Notes under the pieces: generated by a model
Told to the model about the DNA's origin: nothing
What the model saw: only the letters and a program-made list of their open reading frames with translations
Databases searched by the model: none
Part shown: piece by piece, positions 10,035 through 19,478 of the stretch
Numbering within the stretch: position 1 is the stretch's first letter
Layout of the letters: each line of letters starts with the position of its first letter
Source of the DNA: Sphingomicrobium marinum
GTDB taxonomy: Bacteria; Pseudomonadota; Alphaproteobacteria; Sphingomonadales; Sphingomonadaceae
Assembly: GCF_026157105.1 (NCBI RefSeq)
Contig: NZ_JANPVQ010000001.1
Coordinates: forward strand, 1,295,501 to 1,359,500
Direction of reading: 5' to 3'
DNA length: 64,000 nucleotides
Position numbers and translations under genes: made by a program

Positions 10035-11420
10035 GTGACTGATTATATCGTCAAGGACATCGCGCTCGCCGATTATGGGCGCAAGGAAATCGAAATCGCG
10101 GAAACCGAAATGCCCGGCCTGATGGCGCTGCGCGAGGAATATGGCGACAAGCAGCCCTTGAAGGGCGCGCGGATCACCGGCTCGCTCCACATGACGATCC
10201 AGACCGCGGTCCTCATCGAAACGCTGCGCGATTTGGGCGCCGACGTGCGTTGGACGACCTGCAACATCTACTCGACGCAGGACCATGCCGCGGCCGCGAT
10301 CGCCGACCAGGGCATCCCCGTCTTTGCCGTCAAGGGCGAGACGCTCGAGGAATATTGGGACTATGTCGGCCGCACCTTCGACTGGGGCGACGAGACCTGC
10401 AACATGATCCTCGACGATGGCGGTGATGCGACCATGTTCGCGCTGTGGGGCGCGCGTATCGAAGCGGGCGAGGAAATGCCTGCCCCGACCAACGAAGAAG
10501 AGCGCGAATTCCATAAGGCGCTGATGGCTTTCATCGAGAAGAAGCCGGGCTACCTCACCGAAACCGTCAAGAACGTGAAGGGCGTCTCGGAAGAGACCAC
10601 GACGGGCGTCAACCGCCTCTACCAGCTCGCCAAGAAGGGCCTGCTTCCGTTCCCCGCGATCAACGTCAATGACAGCGTCACCAAGTCGAAATTCGACAAC
10701 AAGTATGGCTGCAAGGAAAGCCTCGTCGACGGCATTCGCCGCGGCACCGACGTGATGATGGCCGGCAAGGTCGCGCTCGTCGCTGGCTACGGTGACGTCG
10801 GCAAGGGTTCGGCAGCCTCGCTCGCCGGTGCCGGCGCGCGCGTAATGGTCACCGAAATCGATCCGATCTGCGCGCTGCAGGCGGCGATGGACGGTTTTGA
10901 AGTCGTGACGATGGAAGAGGGCGTGAAGCGCGCCGATATCTTCGTCACCACCACGGGCAACAAGGACGTCATCACCGTCGATCACATGCGCGAGATGAAG
11001 GACATGGCGATCGTCGGCAATATCGGCCACTTCGATAACGAGATCCAGGTCGAGGCGCTTGAGAACTTCAAGTGGACCGAGATCAAGCCGCAGGTCGACA
11101 TGATCGAATTCCCCGATGGCAAGCGCATCCTGCTGCTGTCGAAGGGTCGCCTGTTGAACCTCGGCAACGCGACGGGTCACCCAAGCTTCGTGATGAGCGC
11201 CAGTTTCACCAACCAGGTGTTGGCGCAGATCGAACTCTACCAGCGCGGCGACCAGTATGAGAATGACGTGCACGTCTTGCCCAAGCACCTCGACGAAAAG
11301 GTCGCCGAACTGCACCTCGCCAAGCTGAACGTCCAGCTGTCGAAACTGTCGGAAGAACAGGCCGATTATATCGGTGTCGACCAGGCCGGTCCGTACAAGC
11401 CGGAGCACTACCGCTACTAG
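10035..11420 (+). CDS. ahcY: S-adenosylhomocysteinase (adenosylhomocysteine hydrolase)
   Basis: A 461-residue enzyme that splits S-adenosylhomocysteine to homocysteine and adenosine, relieving inhibition of methyltransferases. The start is a GTG at 10035, preceded by GGAGAAG; the encoded (M)[17 protein letters not shown] is the standard N-terminus. Motifs are [14 protein letters not shown], the NAD-binding loop [17 protein letters not shown] and the C-terminal KPEHYRY that reaches the neighbouring subunit. It acts as a cytoplasmic tetramer. Regulation is unclear: a hairpin lies upstream and a clear intrinsic terminator downstream. Confidence 0.98.
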   Translation: MTDYIVKDIALADYGRKEIEIAETEMPGLMALREEYGDKQPLKGARITGSLHMTIQTAVLIETLRDLGADVRWTTCNIYSTQDHAAAAIADQGIPVFAVKGETLEEYWDYVGRTFDWGDETCNMILDDGGDATMFALWGARIEAGEEMPAPTNEEEREFHKALMAFIEKKPGYLTETVKNVKGVSEETTTGVNRLYQLAKKGLLPFPAINVNDSVTKSKFDNKYGCKESLVDGIRRGTDVMMAGKVALVAGYGDVGKGSAASLAGAGARVMVTEIDPICALQAAMDGFEVVTMEEGVKRADIFVTTTGNKDVITVDHMREMKDMAIVGNIGHFDNEIQVEALENFKWTEIKPQVDMIEFPDGKRILLLSKGRLLNLGNATGHPSFVMSASFTNQVLAQIELYQRGDQYENDVHVLPKHLDEKVAELHLAKLNVQLSKLSEEQADYIGVDQAGPYKPEHYRY

Positions 11421-11441
11421 GTCTCGACCTTCGAAATCTTG

Positions 11442-11478
11442 CGGCCAGCGGTCCTCATATGGATCGCTGGCCGTTTTG
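11442..11478 (+). terminator. Intrinsic terminator of ahcY
   Basis: The 9-bp arms CGGCCAGCG (11442-11450) and CGCTGGCCG (11465-11473) are followed by TTTTG. Inner bases can extend the stem. It lies 22 bases after the ahcY stop. Confidence 0.82.
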
Positions 11479-11588
11479 ATTCCGTGGTTCACCGGCACGA
11501 CGAGGATTGATCCATATTAATCTGACAAAAAATTGTTTTCGTTGAGACAGTTGTGCCGACTGTTGCAGCGATGCGACACCTCGCGTTC

Positions 11589-11603
11589 ATTTGACGTTCA
11601 AAT
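11589..11603 (+). promoter_or_regulatory. Inverted repeat in the TonB-receptor leader, possible operator
   Basis: ATTTGA-CGT-TCAAAT is a perfect 6-bp inverted repeat with a three-base centre, 85 bases before the receptor start. It contains TTGACG, which could serve as a -35 element, but no convincing -10 follows. The rest of the 11479-11687 region is relatively AT-rich and has no gene. An operator role is inference. Confidence 0.3.
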
Positions 11604-11687
11604 CACGCTCGACCGTTCCAATTTGCGCCTCGCCCTCTATGCATGGCTCCCGGGAATAGGTTTTCCATTACTCAAAGGGCTCATTTT

Positions 11688-14600
11688 ATGCGCATTACTC
11701 ATGTGAAAGCGCTGTCCGGTACGTCGTTAGCGGCGGTCGGCCTTGCGTTGTTTAGCACGCCTGCCATGGCGCAGGATGTCGATTGTGACACGATTGAAGA
11801 TCTCGAAGCTCGCGCCGAGTGCGAAGCTGCTACCGACGAGACGCCGCTCGAAGACACCGGTCCGGCCGCTGTCGTCGAACAGTCGAGCGGGCAGGACATC
11901 GTCATTACCGGTTCGCGTATCCGTCGCGATAACTTCTCGTCGCCCGATCCGATCCTCGTGATCGATCCCGGCCAGTCGCTGGTCGAAGGTGACATCGAAA
12001 CCGCCGAAATCCTGCAGCAGTCGCCGCTCGCCGCCGGCTCGACGCAGATCACTTCGGCGCTGTCGTCGAACTTCGTCACCAACGGTGGCCCGGGCGCGCA
12101 GACGCTATCGCTGCGCGGCATCGGTGCCCAGCGTACGCTGATCCTGCTCAACGGCCGTCGTGCCGGTCCGGCCGGTACGCGTGGTGCCGTTAGCTCGTTC
12201 GACCTTAACGTCATTCCGTCGGCCGCCATCGGTTCGGTCGAAATTCTCAAGACCGGCGCGTCGTCGGTGTACGGTTCGGACGCCATCGCCGGCGTTGTGA
12301 ACCTCATCACCAACACCGAATTCGACGGTCTCGACCTTCGTGCCTTCACCTCGCTCACGCAGGAAGGTGGCGGTGACACGTACAACGTCTCGGCCCTCTA
12401 CGGTAAGACGTTCGACCGCGGTCACTTCCAGGTTGGCGCCGACTACTTCAAGCGCGACGCGCTGCGCCGTGCCGATCGCCAGTTCCTTGAGTGCTCGGAA
12501 GACTATCTCTTCACCGAGCCGAACCAGCAGGGCCAGCGTGCCGATCTCATCGATCCGCGCTCGGGTCAGCCGACCTGCGGCAACACCTTCGGTCCGCTGA
12601 TTCGCGTGATCGATTTCCCGTTCCTGTTCGGTTTTGAAGGCTCGACGCCTTATTACGATCCGGCCAGCGCCGATATTCAGTACAACGATGCGGGCGACCG
12701 CTTCGACGAGTTCCTGAATCCGGTTGGAAACGAAGCGCCGAACTTCTACGAAATCAACCTGTTCGGTCGTACCAACGCCGAAAATCCGACGTACATCTAC
12801 AACTCGGAAGCGTTGATCAACGACAAGTCGACGGACTCGCTGCAGGCGACGGTATTCCCGGATACCGAGCGCTACACGCTGTTCGCCGACGGTGCCTATG
12901 AAGTCGCCGATGGCGTCGAGTTCTTCGTCGAAGGTCTCTACAACAACCGTAAGACCGCCAACGTTTCGGAACGTCAGCTGTTCTTCGGTCAGTATGGTGC
13001 GGACGCCTTTATCACGCCGCTGCTCTTCGGTGCGGCGCCGCAGGGTGACCCCGTGACCTCGCTGCGCGGCGACGTCTACTACCTGCCCGTCGTGGCCATT
13101 CTTTGGGGCCAGGAGCAGGAAGTCGACTATTATCGCGGCGTCGGTGGCGTGCGCGGTAACTTTGCCGACATGGGTGCCACGGGTTGGCTCGAAAACGCCT
13201 ACTACGAAGGTTACTTCCAGTATTCGAAGTCGGAAGGTCGTTACGAATTCGACCAGATCGCCCAGGATGCTGTCGACATCTTCGAAGAGCGCCAGGAGGC
13301 TTGCGCCCCCGGCCAGGTTTCGAGCTACTTCGGCAATCCTTGCGTCGACATCGACTTTGCCAGCCCGCGTATTCTGAACGGCGAATTCACGCCTGAAGAA
13401 GAGCAGCTGCTTTTCTGGGTTGCTACCGGTCAGACCGATTACACCCAGAAGACGGCCGAATTCATCTTCGGTAACGAGCTGTTCAACCTGCCGGGTGGTC
13501 CGGTCGCCTTCGTTCTCGGTGCGCATTATCGCGAAGACGAGATCGATGACGTTCCCGATCAGGCAACCGTCGACGGCCAGGGCTGGGGCTTCACTTCGTC
13601 CACGCGGACGGCCGGTAAACTGCAGAGCTACGAGCTCTTCGGTGAGACTGAACTGCCGCTGATCGCTGGTGAGCCGGGCTTTGAAGAGCTGACACTGTCG
13701 GCTGCGGCCCGCGTGACCTGGAACGAAGCGACCCGTATCGATGGCGTGAGCTATTCGGAAGACGGCAACTGGACGTACAAGCTGGGTGCGAACTACGCCC
13801 CGGTCGACTTCCTGCGCTTCCGCGGCAGCTACGGCACGTCCTATCGTGCGCCGTCGCTGTTCGAATTCTTCCTTGGTGACCAGTCGGGCTTCGGTTTCCC
13901 GGCCGATCCTTGCGAAGATTACGGCAACCCGGACACCAATCCGACTGTCGCCCAGCGTTGCGCGAACGAAGGTATCGATCCGAACTTCGTGTATCAGACG
14001 TCGGCCGAGATCTTCTCGACCGGTGGTATCGAACTGGGTCTGGAATCGGAAACCTCGACGGCTTGGTCGCTCAGCGCGATCTTCCAGCCGAACGGTTGGT
14101 TCTGGGACGGCTTCGACATGAGTGTCGCGGTCGACTACATCAACATCGAAGTCGAGAACCAGATCGACCAGCTCGGTGCCGCGTTCATCGTTGGCCAGTG
14201 CTACAATCCGGAACTGCCCGAAGGTAACGTGTTCTGCTCCGCTTTCACGCGTGAGCCGAGCAACCTCGATCCTTCGCAGCTGGGTCAGCTGGAATTTGTC
14301 GACAACCCGTACGTGAACATCGCGTCCCAGCGTAACGAAGCGCTCGATCTTACCGGTCGTTTCAGCCAGGATCTCGGTGATCTTGGTACGCTTACCGGTC
14401 TTGCCCAGATGACGTGGCAGCTCAACGACGAGCTCGAAATCATCGAAGGCAACATCATCGACAACAACGGTGAAGTGGGTGATCCGCACTGGGTCGGCGA
14501 CTTCAACCTGGCCTGGGCGCTTGACGGCATTGCCGTCAACTGGGGCATCGACGTGATCGGTGGCACCAACGACGAGCAGGATGTCCTCGATGCATTCGGT

Positions 14601-14870
14601 GACATCTGCCCGTTCAGCAACCTGCGCCAGACGGCGGTGTGCCCGGTCTACGACCTCGCGGAACGCTTCTACCACAGCGTTTCGGTCCAGGTTGATGCGA
14701 CCGAAAACATCCAGATTACCGCTGGTATGTCGAACATCTTCAACACCGACCCGCCGCGCGTGTCGGGTGCCTTCAGCGTCATCGGCGCCTTCGGTCTCGC
14801 ACCGACGGTCGGCACCTACTACGACTATCTGGGTCGTCGTATGTTCATCCAGGCGCGCCTGCGCTTCTAA
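11688..14870 (+). CDS. TonB-dependent outer-membrane receptor
   Basis: The start chosen is the ATG at 11688, which opens a signal peptide (MRITHVKALSGTSLAAVG...PAMAQD); an ATG 45 bases upstream would only add an unusual N-terminal extension. The protein has 1060 residues. After the signal come a short acidic stretch, the TonB-box-like DIVITGSRI, the plug domain (with TLSLRGIGAQRTLILLNGRR and SSVYGSDAIAGVVNL), then a long 22-strand barrel. It ends in the terminal phenylalanine RLRF typical of BAM substrates. Several cysteine pairs occur in predicted outer loops. Codon use favours GGT, CGT and GTC more than neighbouring genes, consistent with high expression. The substrate is unknown; no adjacent transporter or regulator gives a clue. 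Confidence 0.95.
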   Translation: MRITHVKALSGTSLAAVGLALFSTPAMAQDVDCDTIEDLEARAECEAATDETPLEDTGPAAVVEQSSGQDIVITGSRIRRDNFSSPDPILVIDPGQSLVEGDIETAEILQQSPLAAGSTQITSALSSNFVTNGGPGAQTLSLRGIGAQRTLILLNGRRAGPAGTRGAVSSFDLNVIPSAAIGSVEILKTGASSVYGSDAIAGVVNLITNTEFDGLDLRAFTSLTQEGGGDTYNVSALYGKTFDRGHFQVGADYFKRDALRRADRQFLECSEDYLFTEPNQQGQRADLIDPRSGQPTCGNTFGPLIRVIDFPFLFGFEGSTPYYDPASADIQYNDAGDRFDEFLNPVGNEAPNFYEINLFGRTNAENPTYIYNSEALINDKSTDSLQATVFPDTERYTLFADGAYEVADGVEFFVEGLYNNRKTANVSERQLFFGQYGADAFITPLLFGAAPQGDPVTSLRGDVYYLPVVAILWGQEQEVDYYRGVGGVRGNFADMGATGWLENAYYEGYFQYSKSEGRYEFDQIAQDAVDIFEERQEACAPGQVSSYFGNPCVDIDFASPRILNGEFTPEEEQLLFWVATGQTDYTQKTAEFIFGNELFNLPGGPVAFVLGAHYREDEIDDVPDQATVDGQGWGFTSSTRTAGKLQSYELFGETELPLIAGEPGFEELTLSAAARVTWNEATRIDGVSYSEDGNWTYKLGANYAPVDFLRFRGSYGTSYRAPSLFEFFLGDQSGFGFPADPCEDYGNPDTNPTVAQRCANEGIDPNFVYQTSAEIFSTGGIELGLESETSTAWSLSAIFQPNGWFWDGFDMSVAVDYINIEVENQIDQLGAAFIVGQCYNPELPEGNVFCSAFTREPSNLDPSQLGQLEFVDNPYVNIASQRNEALDLTGRFSQDLGDLGTLTGLAQMTWQLNDELEIIEGNIIDNNGEVGDPHWVGDFNLAWALDGIAVNWGIDVIGGTNDEQDVLDAFGDICPFSNLRQTAVCPVYDLAERFYHSVSVQVDATENIQITAGMSNIFNTDPPRVSGAFSVIGAFGLAPTVGTYYDYLGRRMFIQARLRF

Positions 14871-14893
14871 TCCGGACATACGGAATGAAAATT

Positions 14894-14924
14894 GGGCGGG
14901 GAGCTTCGGCTTCCCGCCCTTTTT
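14894..14924 (+). terminator. Intrinsic terminator of the TonB receptor, UUCG-capped
   Basis: An 11-bp stem (14894-14904 with 14909-14919, one G-U pair) is capped by TTCG and followed by TTTTTC. It is a very strong factor-independent terminator, 23 bases after the receptor stop. Confidence 0.93.
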
Positions 14925-14978
14925 CTTTGGGGTAAGCCTGCTAAGACTATTCGGGTCCTGCATCGGAAAACGGACTTG

Positions 14979-17315
14979 ATGACGCTTTCTTCCACTTTGG
15001 TCGCTGCCCTGATTGTCATCGTCGCACTATGGCTGGTGCTGGCGGCGGCGTTGCTGATCATTTCCGGTCGGCGACTGCGCCGGGCCAACGCGGTGATCGG
15101 ATCGGCGCGCTCGCTGGCAAGCTTTCTCGCCGCCGCGCCCGCGCGCCCGGTGCTCTTGCATAGCGATGACCGCATCGAGACTGACGAGGCGTTGGTGCAG
15201 GCGCTCGGGCTCGAGCGCTCACCCGAAACGCTGTCGGCCCTCGGCGAAGCAACTGATGTCGATCCCGATGAGATGGCTGAACTGCGCGAGGCGATCGAAG
15301 CTGCGCGGCTGTCCGGGGAAACGCTGGAATACCAACTGCACGTCCCCAGCGCCGATCGTGTGTTCGAAGTACGCGGCGCGCCCGCGCGCGATGAGGGCGC
15401 GATGCTGTTGTGGCTGTTTGACATGACCCGCGCAGAAGACCAGCGCCTGCGCTTGGCGCGGCGACTGCAGCAAACCGAAGGGGCGCTCGACAGCCTTACC
15501 CAGCTGATCGAAAATGCGCCCTTTCCGATGTGGTACCGCAAGCCGGACCTGTCGCTTGGCCTCGTCAATTCGGCATTTGTCGCTGCCGTCGAAGGGTCGG
15601 ATGCTGCCGACGTCATCGCGCGCGGCAGCGAGCTTATCGATGTCACCGGTGATGACGGCGCTCACGCCGGCGCGCTTCGTGCGCTCGAAACCGGGCGGCC
15701 TGTGTCCCGCACGCGCCCTGCGACCATCGATGGCGAGCGGCGGATGTTGCGGGTCGTCGACGTGCCCCTGGCCGGCGGAGCCGTCGCCGGGTTTGCGCTC
15801 GACATCCAGGACTTGGAAAATGCGCGCATCGAACTGGCGCGCCACGTCCAGTCGCAGCGCGACCTTGCCGATCGCATGACGGCGGGAGCGGTGCAGTTCG
15901 ATGCCGACCGCAAACTCGATTTCTACAACCAGCCTTTCATCGTGATGTCGCGGCTCGAACCCGAGTTCCTCGATGATCGTCCCGAATTCGACCGCCTGAT
16001 CGAAGCCATGCGCGAACAGGGGCGGATCCCTGAAGTCCGCGATTTTCCGGAATGGAAAAGCGAGCGTGGCCAATGGTTTATCTCCGCCGATGAAGTCATT
16101 GAGGAAGACTGGATCGTCGCCAACGGCGACCATTTGCGGGTGGTCGGCCAGCCGCTGCCCGATGGCGGCCTGCGGCTCATCTTCGAAGACCGGACCGAAC
16201 AGGTGCGGCTCGCATCGGCGCGCGACACGTTGTTGCGAGTGCGAGCGGCCACCTTCGACAATCTCTTTGAAGCTGTCGCGGTCTTTGCGTCCGACGGGCG
16301 TCTCTATTTGTGGAATCGTCGTTTCTGCGACGTCTGGGGTTTCGAGGAAGAGTGGCTGTCCGAGCACCCGCGCGTCGATGAACTTGTTCCCATACTCGCC
16401 AAATCGCTCGTCAACCCGGCAGCAACGGCACAGATGCGCGAGATGGTCCGATCCACCACAAGCGGGCGGCAGACCGGCTCGGGGCGTCTCGCCTTCAGCG
16501 ATGGCCGCAATTTCGATTTCGCTGCGGTGCCGCTGCCTGACGGAAACGCGCTCTTCACGATGGTCGATATTACAGACAGCACGCGCATCGAAGCGGCGCT
16601 TCGCGAACGTGCCGAGGCGTTGGAAGAGGCCGACAAGGTCAAGACCGACTTCGTCGAAAACATGTCGTACGAACTGCGCACGCCGCTAACATCGATCGGC
16701 GGTTTCGCCGAAATGCTTGAGCAGGGCTATGCCGGCAAGCTTGAACCCGCCGCGAAAGAATATGTCGATGCCATTATCACATCGGTCGAACGACTGTCCC
16801 GCCTGATCGACAATGTCCTCGATCTGACCCGCACCGAAGAGGGTGCATTGGCGATCGAACAGGAGAGGGTGGACCTCGCCGGATTAGTCCGCAACGCCGC
16901 CAAGGCAATCGAGGATAGGTCGAAGGAAAAAGACCAGTCTGTAGAGCTGGATATTGCCGATAGTTGTGGTCATGTCTTAGGCGATGCGCGCCGCCTTCGT
17001 GAAGCTTTCGAACATGTCCTTCGCAACGCTGCAGACTATGGGGGTGAAGGCGGAAAAATCCTCATCAAGGCCGGCGGGAACGAGGGGCAGGCGATCGTGA
17101 CCATTACCGATGATGGCCCGGGCATACCCGCTGACCAGCAGGAAGCCGTGTTCGAACGTTTTCACAAGACGCACGGTCGCCGCGGTGAAAGCGCTCTCGG
17201 GCTCGGCCTGCCACTGACCCGGCAGATCGTCCAGGCGCACGGCGGCAATGTCGAACTCGTATCGGCCGAAGGCGAGGGCACATCGGTCACGCTCGTCATC
17301 CCGCGCCAGTCATGA
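14979..17315 (+). CDS. divL: DivL-type sensor pseudo-kinase (Tyr in place of the phospho-acceptor His)
   Basis: The ATG at 14979 (MTLSSTLVAALIV) gives 778 residues; an upstream in-frame extension runs through the terminator and is rejected. There is one N-terminal membrane span (about residues 8-30), then several PAS-like modules, then DHp and HATPase_c domains. The H-box reads ENMSYELRTPLTS: Tyr564 replaces the histidine that accepts phosphate. The ATP-binding boxes are intact, with N box EHVLRNAADY, G1 DDGPGIP and G2 GLGLPLT. In Caulobacter, DivL has the same His-to-Tyr change (Tyr550), binds DivK and controls the CckA-CtrA pathway. Tight linkage to tsaE and amgK supports orthology. The gene overlaps tsaE by four bases. 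Confidence 0.88.
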   Translation: MTLSSTLVAALIVIVALWLVLAAALLIISGRRLRRANAVIGSARSLASFLAAAPARPVLLHSDDRIETDEALVQALGLERSPETLSALGEATDVDPDEMAELREAIEAARLSGETLEYQLHVPSADRVFEVRGAPARDEGAMLLWLFDMTRAEDQRLRLARRLQQTEGALDSLTQLIENAPFPMWYRKPDLSLGLVNSAFVAAVEGSDAADVIARGSELIDVTGDDGAHAGALRALETGRPVSRTRPATIDGERRMLRVVDVPLAGGAVAGFALDIQDLENARIELARHVQSQRDLADRMTAGAVQFDADRKLDFYNQPFIVMSRLEPEFLDDRPEFDRLIEAMREQGRIPEVRDFPEWKSERGQWFISADEVIEEDWIVANGDHLRVVGQPLPDGGLRLIFEDRTEQVRLASARDTLLRVRAATFDNLFEAVAVFASDGRLYLWNRRFCDVWGFEEEWLSEHPRVDELVPILAKSLVNPAATAQMREMVRSTTSGRQTGSGRLAFSDGRNFDFAAVPLPDGNALFTMVDITDSTRIEAALRERAEALEEADKVKTDFVENMSYELRTPLTSIGGFAEMLEQGYAGKLEPAAKEYVDAIITSVERLSRLIDNVLDLTRTEEGALAIEQERVDLAGLVRNAAKAIEDRSKEKDQSVELDIADSCGHVLGDARRLREAFEHVLRNAADYGGEGGKILIKAGGNEGQAIVTITDDGPGIPADQQEAVFERFHKTHGRRGESALGLGLPLTRQIVQAHGGNVELVSAEGEGTSVTLVIPRQS

Positions 17316-17743
17316 TCCTTAAGGACGAACAGGATGCTGCCGCCGTGGGCGCCAAGCTCGCGGCGAAATTGAAGGGCGGCGACATCGTAACGCTCGAAGG
17401 GCCGCTCGGCGTGGGAAAGACGACGCTGGTTCGCGCGATTCTCCAGGCTCTCGGCCACGATGGCGAAGTGCCGAGCCCCAGTTTCGCGCTGGTCCAGCCC
17501 TACGACCGGCTCAATCCACCCGTCCTCCATGCCGACCTTTATCGGCTTGAGGATCCCAATGAACTGCTCGAGATCGGCCTCGATGAAGACCCACGCGCAA
17601 TCCAGCTGATCGAGTGGCCCGATCGCGCCGGGGAGGGTGTTTTTGCGCGCGCGCTTGCGCTTCGTCTTGCCTTTGAGCCGGATGGGGAGACTCGCCGCTT
17701 GACTTGGTCGGTGCCGCTGTCATGGGAAGGGCGATGGCCATGA
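17312..17743 (+). CDS. tsaE: tRNA threonylcarbamoyladenosine biosynthesis ATPase TsaE
   Basis: A 143-residue P-loop ATPase with Walker A GPLGVGKTTL at residues 30-39 and the conserved PSPSFALVQPY and HADLYRLEDPNELLEIGLDE segments. TsaE works with TsaB and TsaD to install threonylcarbamoyl on A37 of ANN-decoding tRNAs. Its start overlaps the divL stop by four bases and its stop overlaps amgK by four bases, so translation is probably coupled. Length is slightly short for the family but complete. Confidence 0.95.
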   Translation: MILKDEQDAAAVGAKLAAKLKGGDIVTLEGPLGVGKTTLVRAILQALGHDGEVPSPSFALVQPYDRLNPPVLHADLYRLEDPNELLEIGLDEDPRAIQLIEWPDRAGEGVFARALALRLAFEPDGETRRLTWSVPLSWEGRWP

Positions 17744-18729
17744 CCCCGCCCGCAACTGCGCCCGACTTTCTGGCCCGTCATGGATGGGACGGCGCCGCCA
17801 TCTTGCCGCTGGCCGGTGATGCCAGTTTCCGGCGCTATTTCAGGGTTCGTCATGATACGCATGGCGATGCCGTGCTGATGGACGCGCCGCCCGCGCACGA
17901 AGACGTCCGACCCTTCATTGCCATCGCCGAACATCTCGACGAAAACGGCCTGCGCGCGCCGCGCATCCTGGCGCGTGATCTCGACGAGGGGCTGTTGTTG
18001 CTCGAAGATTTCGGCAATGACCGCGTCGGCCCTGCGCTGGCGCAGGGAAAGGCCGATGAGCGCGCAACATACAAGGCTGCGATCGACTCCCTGATCGAAC
18101 TGCACAAGGCGCCGTTGCCGCGCGAAATCGCGCCCTATTCGGAAGAGGCGCTGACCCGCGAGGTCGCGCTGTTCCCGGACTGGTATGCGCCGGCCACCCA
18201 GCTGCCGCCATTCGACCCCGACACCTACTATGATGCCTGGCAACGTGCCTGGCCGGGCCTGCTCGAGCGTACAGAAGCCAATCCCGTGCTAACCTTGCGC
18301 GACTATCACGCCGACAACCTGATGATCCTCGAAGAAGGAGGGCTCGGCCTGCTCGATTTCCAGGATGCCTTGGCGGGGCACCCGGCATACGATCTGGTGT
18401 CGCTGCTGCAGGATGCGCGCCGCGACGTGTCACCAGCGCTTGAACGCGAGATGCTCGACTATTTCATGGATCGCAGCGAAGTCGAAAATCCTGCCACCTT
18501 CGAGGCGGATTACCAGCTGCTCGGCGCCCAGCGGAACGTCAAGATCCTCGGCATCTTCACGCGTCTCTGGAAGCGCGACGGCAAGCCGCATTATCTTGAC
18601 CTGCAGCCCCGCGTCTGGGGACTGGTCGAGCGTAACTTCGCCCATCCCGCAACCAAGCCCGTGGCCGACTGGTTTGCCGCGCATGTTCCTGCGGAAAAGC
18701 GCGCCAGTTTCTGGGAGCAAGCCCGATGA
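17740..18729 (+). CDS. amgK: N-acetylmuramate/N-acetylglucosamine anomeric kinase AmgK
   Basis: The start chosen is the ATG at 17740 (MTPPATAPDFLARHGWDG), with GGAAGG nine bases upstream and an ATGA overlap with tsaE; ATG codons at 17704-17734 are poorer. It has 329 residues of the aminoglycoside-phosphotransferase fold. Visible motifs are PLAGDASFRRYFRV (nucleotide loop), LLLEDFG (hinge), the catalytic LRDYHADNLM and the metal-binding LLDFQDA. AmgK phosphorylates MurNAc at C1, and MurU then makes UDP-MurNAc, a peptidoglycan-recycling shortcut known in Pseudomonas putida and Caulobacter. The immediate downstream nucleotidyltransferase supports this against a generic phosphotransferase call. 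Confidence 0.9.
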   Translation: MTPPATAPDFLARHGWDGAAILPLAGDASFRRYFRVRHDTHGDAVLMDAPPAHEDVRPFIAIAEHLDENGLRAPRILARDLDEGLLLLEDFGNDRVGPALAQGKADERATYKAAIDSLIELHKAPLPREIAPYSEEALTREVALFPDWYAPATQLPPFDPDTYYDAWQRAWPGLLERTEANPVLTLRDYHADNLMILEEGGLGLLDFQDALAGHPAYDLVSLLQDARRDVSPALEREMLDYFMDRSEVENPATFEADYQLLGAQRNVKILGIFTRLWKRDGKPHYLDLQPRVWGLVERNFAHPATKPVADWFAAHVPAEKRASFWEQAR

Positions 18730-19478
18730 AGAAGGCCGCGTTGTCGCTGCGCCCCAATATCGATTGCGAAGTGCCTTCGACGGCGATGGTCATGGCCGCC
18801 GGACTGGGCAAGCGCATGCGCCCGCTTACCGCTACGCGCCCCAAACCGCTGATTGAATTGGCTGGCAAGCCGATGATCGACCACGTCTTCGACCATCTGA
18901 AAGATGCCGGCGTCAAAAAGGCGGTGGTCAACGTCCACTATCTCGCCGATGCGATGGAAGGGCATCTGCAGACGATCGACGGTATCGAGATCGCGGTGTC
19001 GGACGAACGTGAAGAATTGCTCGAGACCGGCGGCGGTATCGTGCACGCGATGGAGCATATCGACAGCGATCCCTTCATCTCCTGTAACAGCGACAATTTC
19101 TGGGTCGACGGACCCACCAACAGCCTCAAAATCCTCGCCAGCCACTGGGACGATGCGAAAATGGATGCGCTGTTGTTGCTGGTGCCGCATGCGCGCAGCT
19201 TCAATCACAGGGGCCGCGGCGATTTTCACATGGACCGGCAGGGCCGCATCACCCGGCGCGGACGCACCAAGATCGCGCCTTACGTGTTCACCGGTATCCA
19301 GATGTTGTCGAAGCGCCTGTTCACCGATGTGCCCGACGGTCGTTTCTCGACCAACATATTGTGGGATCGCGCGATCGAAGCGGGTCGTTGCTACGGCGTA
19401 TCGCACCCAGGCTTGTGGTTTGACGTCGGCTATCCCCATGCCATCCAGGAGACGGAGCTAGCCCTGGAGGATGGCTAA
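18726..19478 (+). CDS. murU: N-acetylmuramate-1-phosphate uridylyltransferase MurU (sugar nucleotidyltransferase)
   Basis: A 250-residue nucleotidyltransferase with the signature MAAGLGKRMRPLTATRPKPLI after a short N-terminal tail, and SCNSDNFWVDG as the metal-binding Asp segment. Annotation pipelines often call this family mannose-1-phosphate guanylyltransferase. The four-base overlap with amgK instead points to the MurNAc-1-P to UDP-MurNAc step of peptidoglycan recycling. LWFDVGYPHAIQETE at the end is also typical of this branch. The stop overlaps the start of addB by eight bases. Confidence 0.88.
   Translation: MKKAALSLRPNIDCEVPSTAMVMAAGLGKRMRPLTATRPKPLIELAGKPMIDHVFDHLKDAGVKKAVVNVHYLADAMEGHLQTIDGIEIAVSDEREELLETGGGIVHAMEHIDSDPFISCNSDNFWVDGPTNSLKILASHWDDAKMDALLLLVPHARSFNHRGRGDFHMDRQGRITRRGRTKIAPYVFTGIQMLSKRLFTDVPDGRFSTNILWDRAIEAGRCYGVSHPGLWFDVGYPHAIQETELALEDG

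Noticed and set aside
9990-11498. A 502-codon minus-strand frame
   Set aside because: Antisense to ahcY and running through its terminator; no protein-like features.
12105-14963. A 952-codon open frame on the minus strand
   Set aside because: It is the antisense shadow of the TonB receptor, whose codon bias removes stops on the opposite strand. It lacks domain-like sequence and a start signal.
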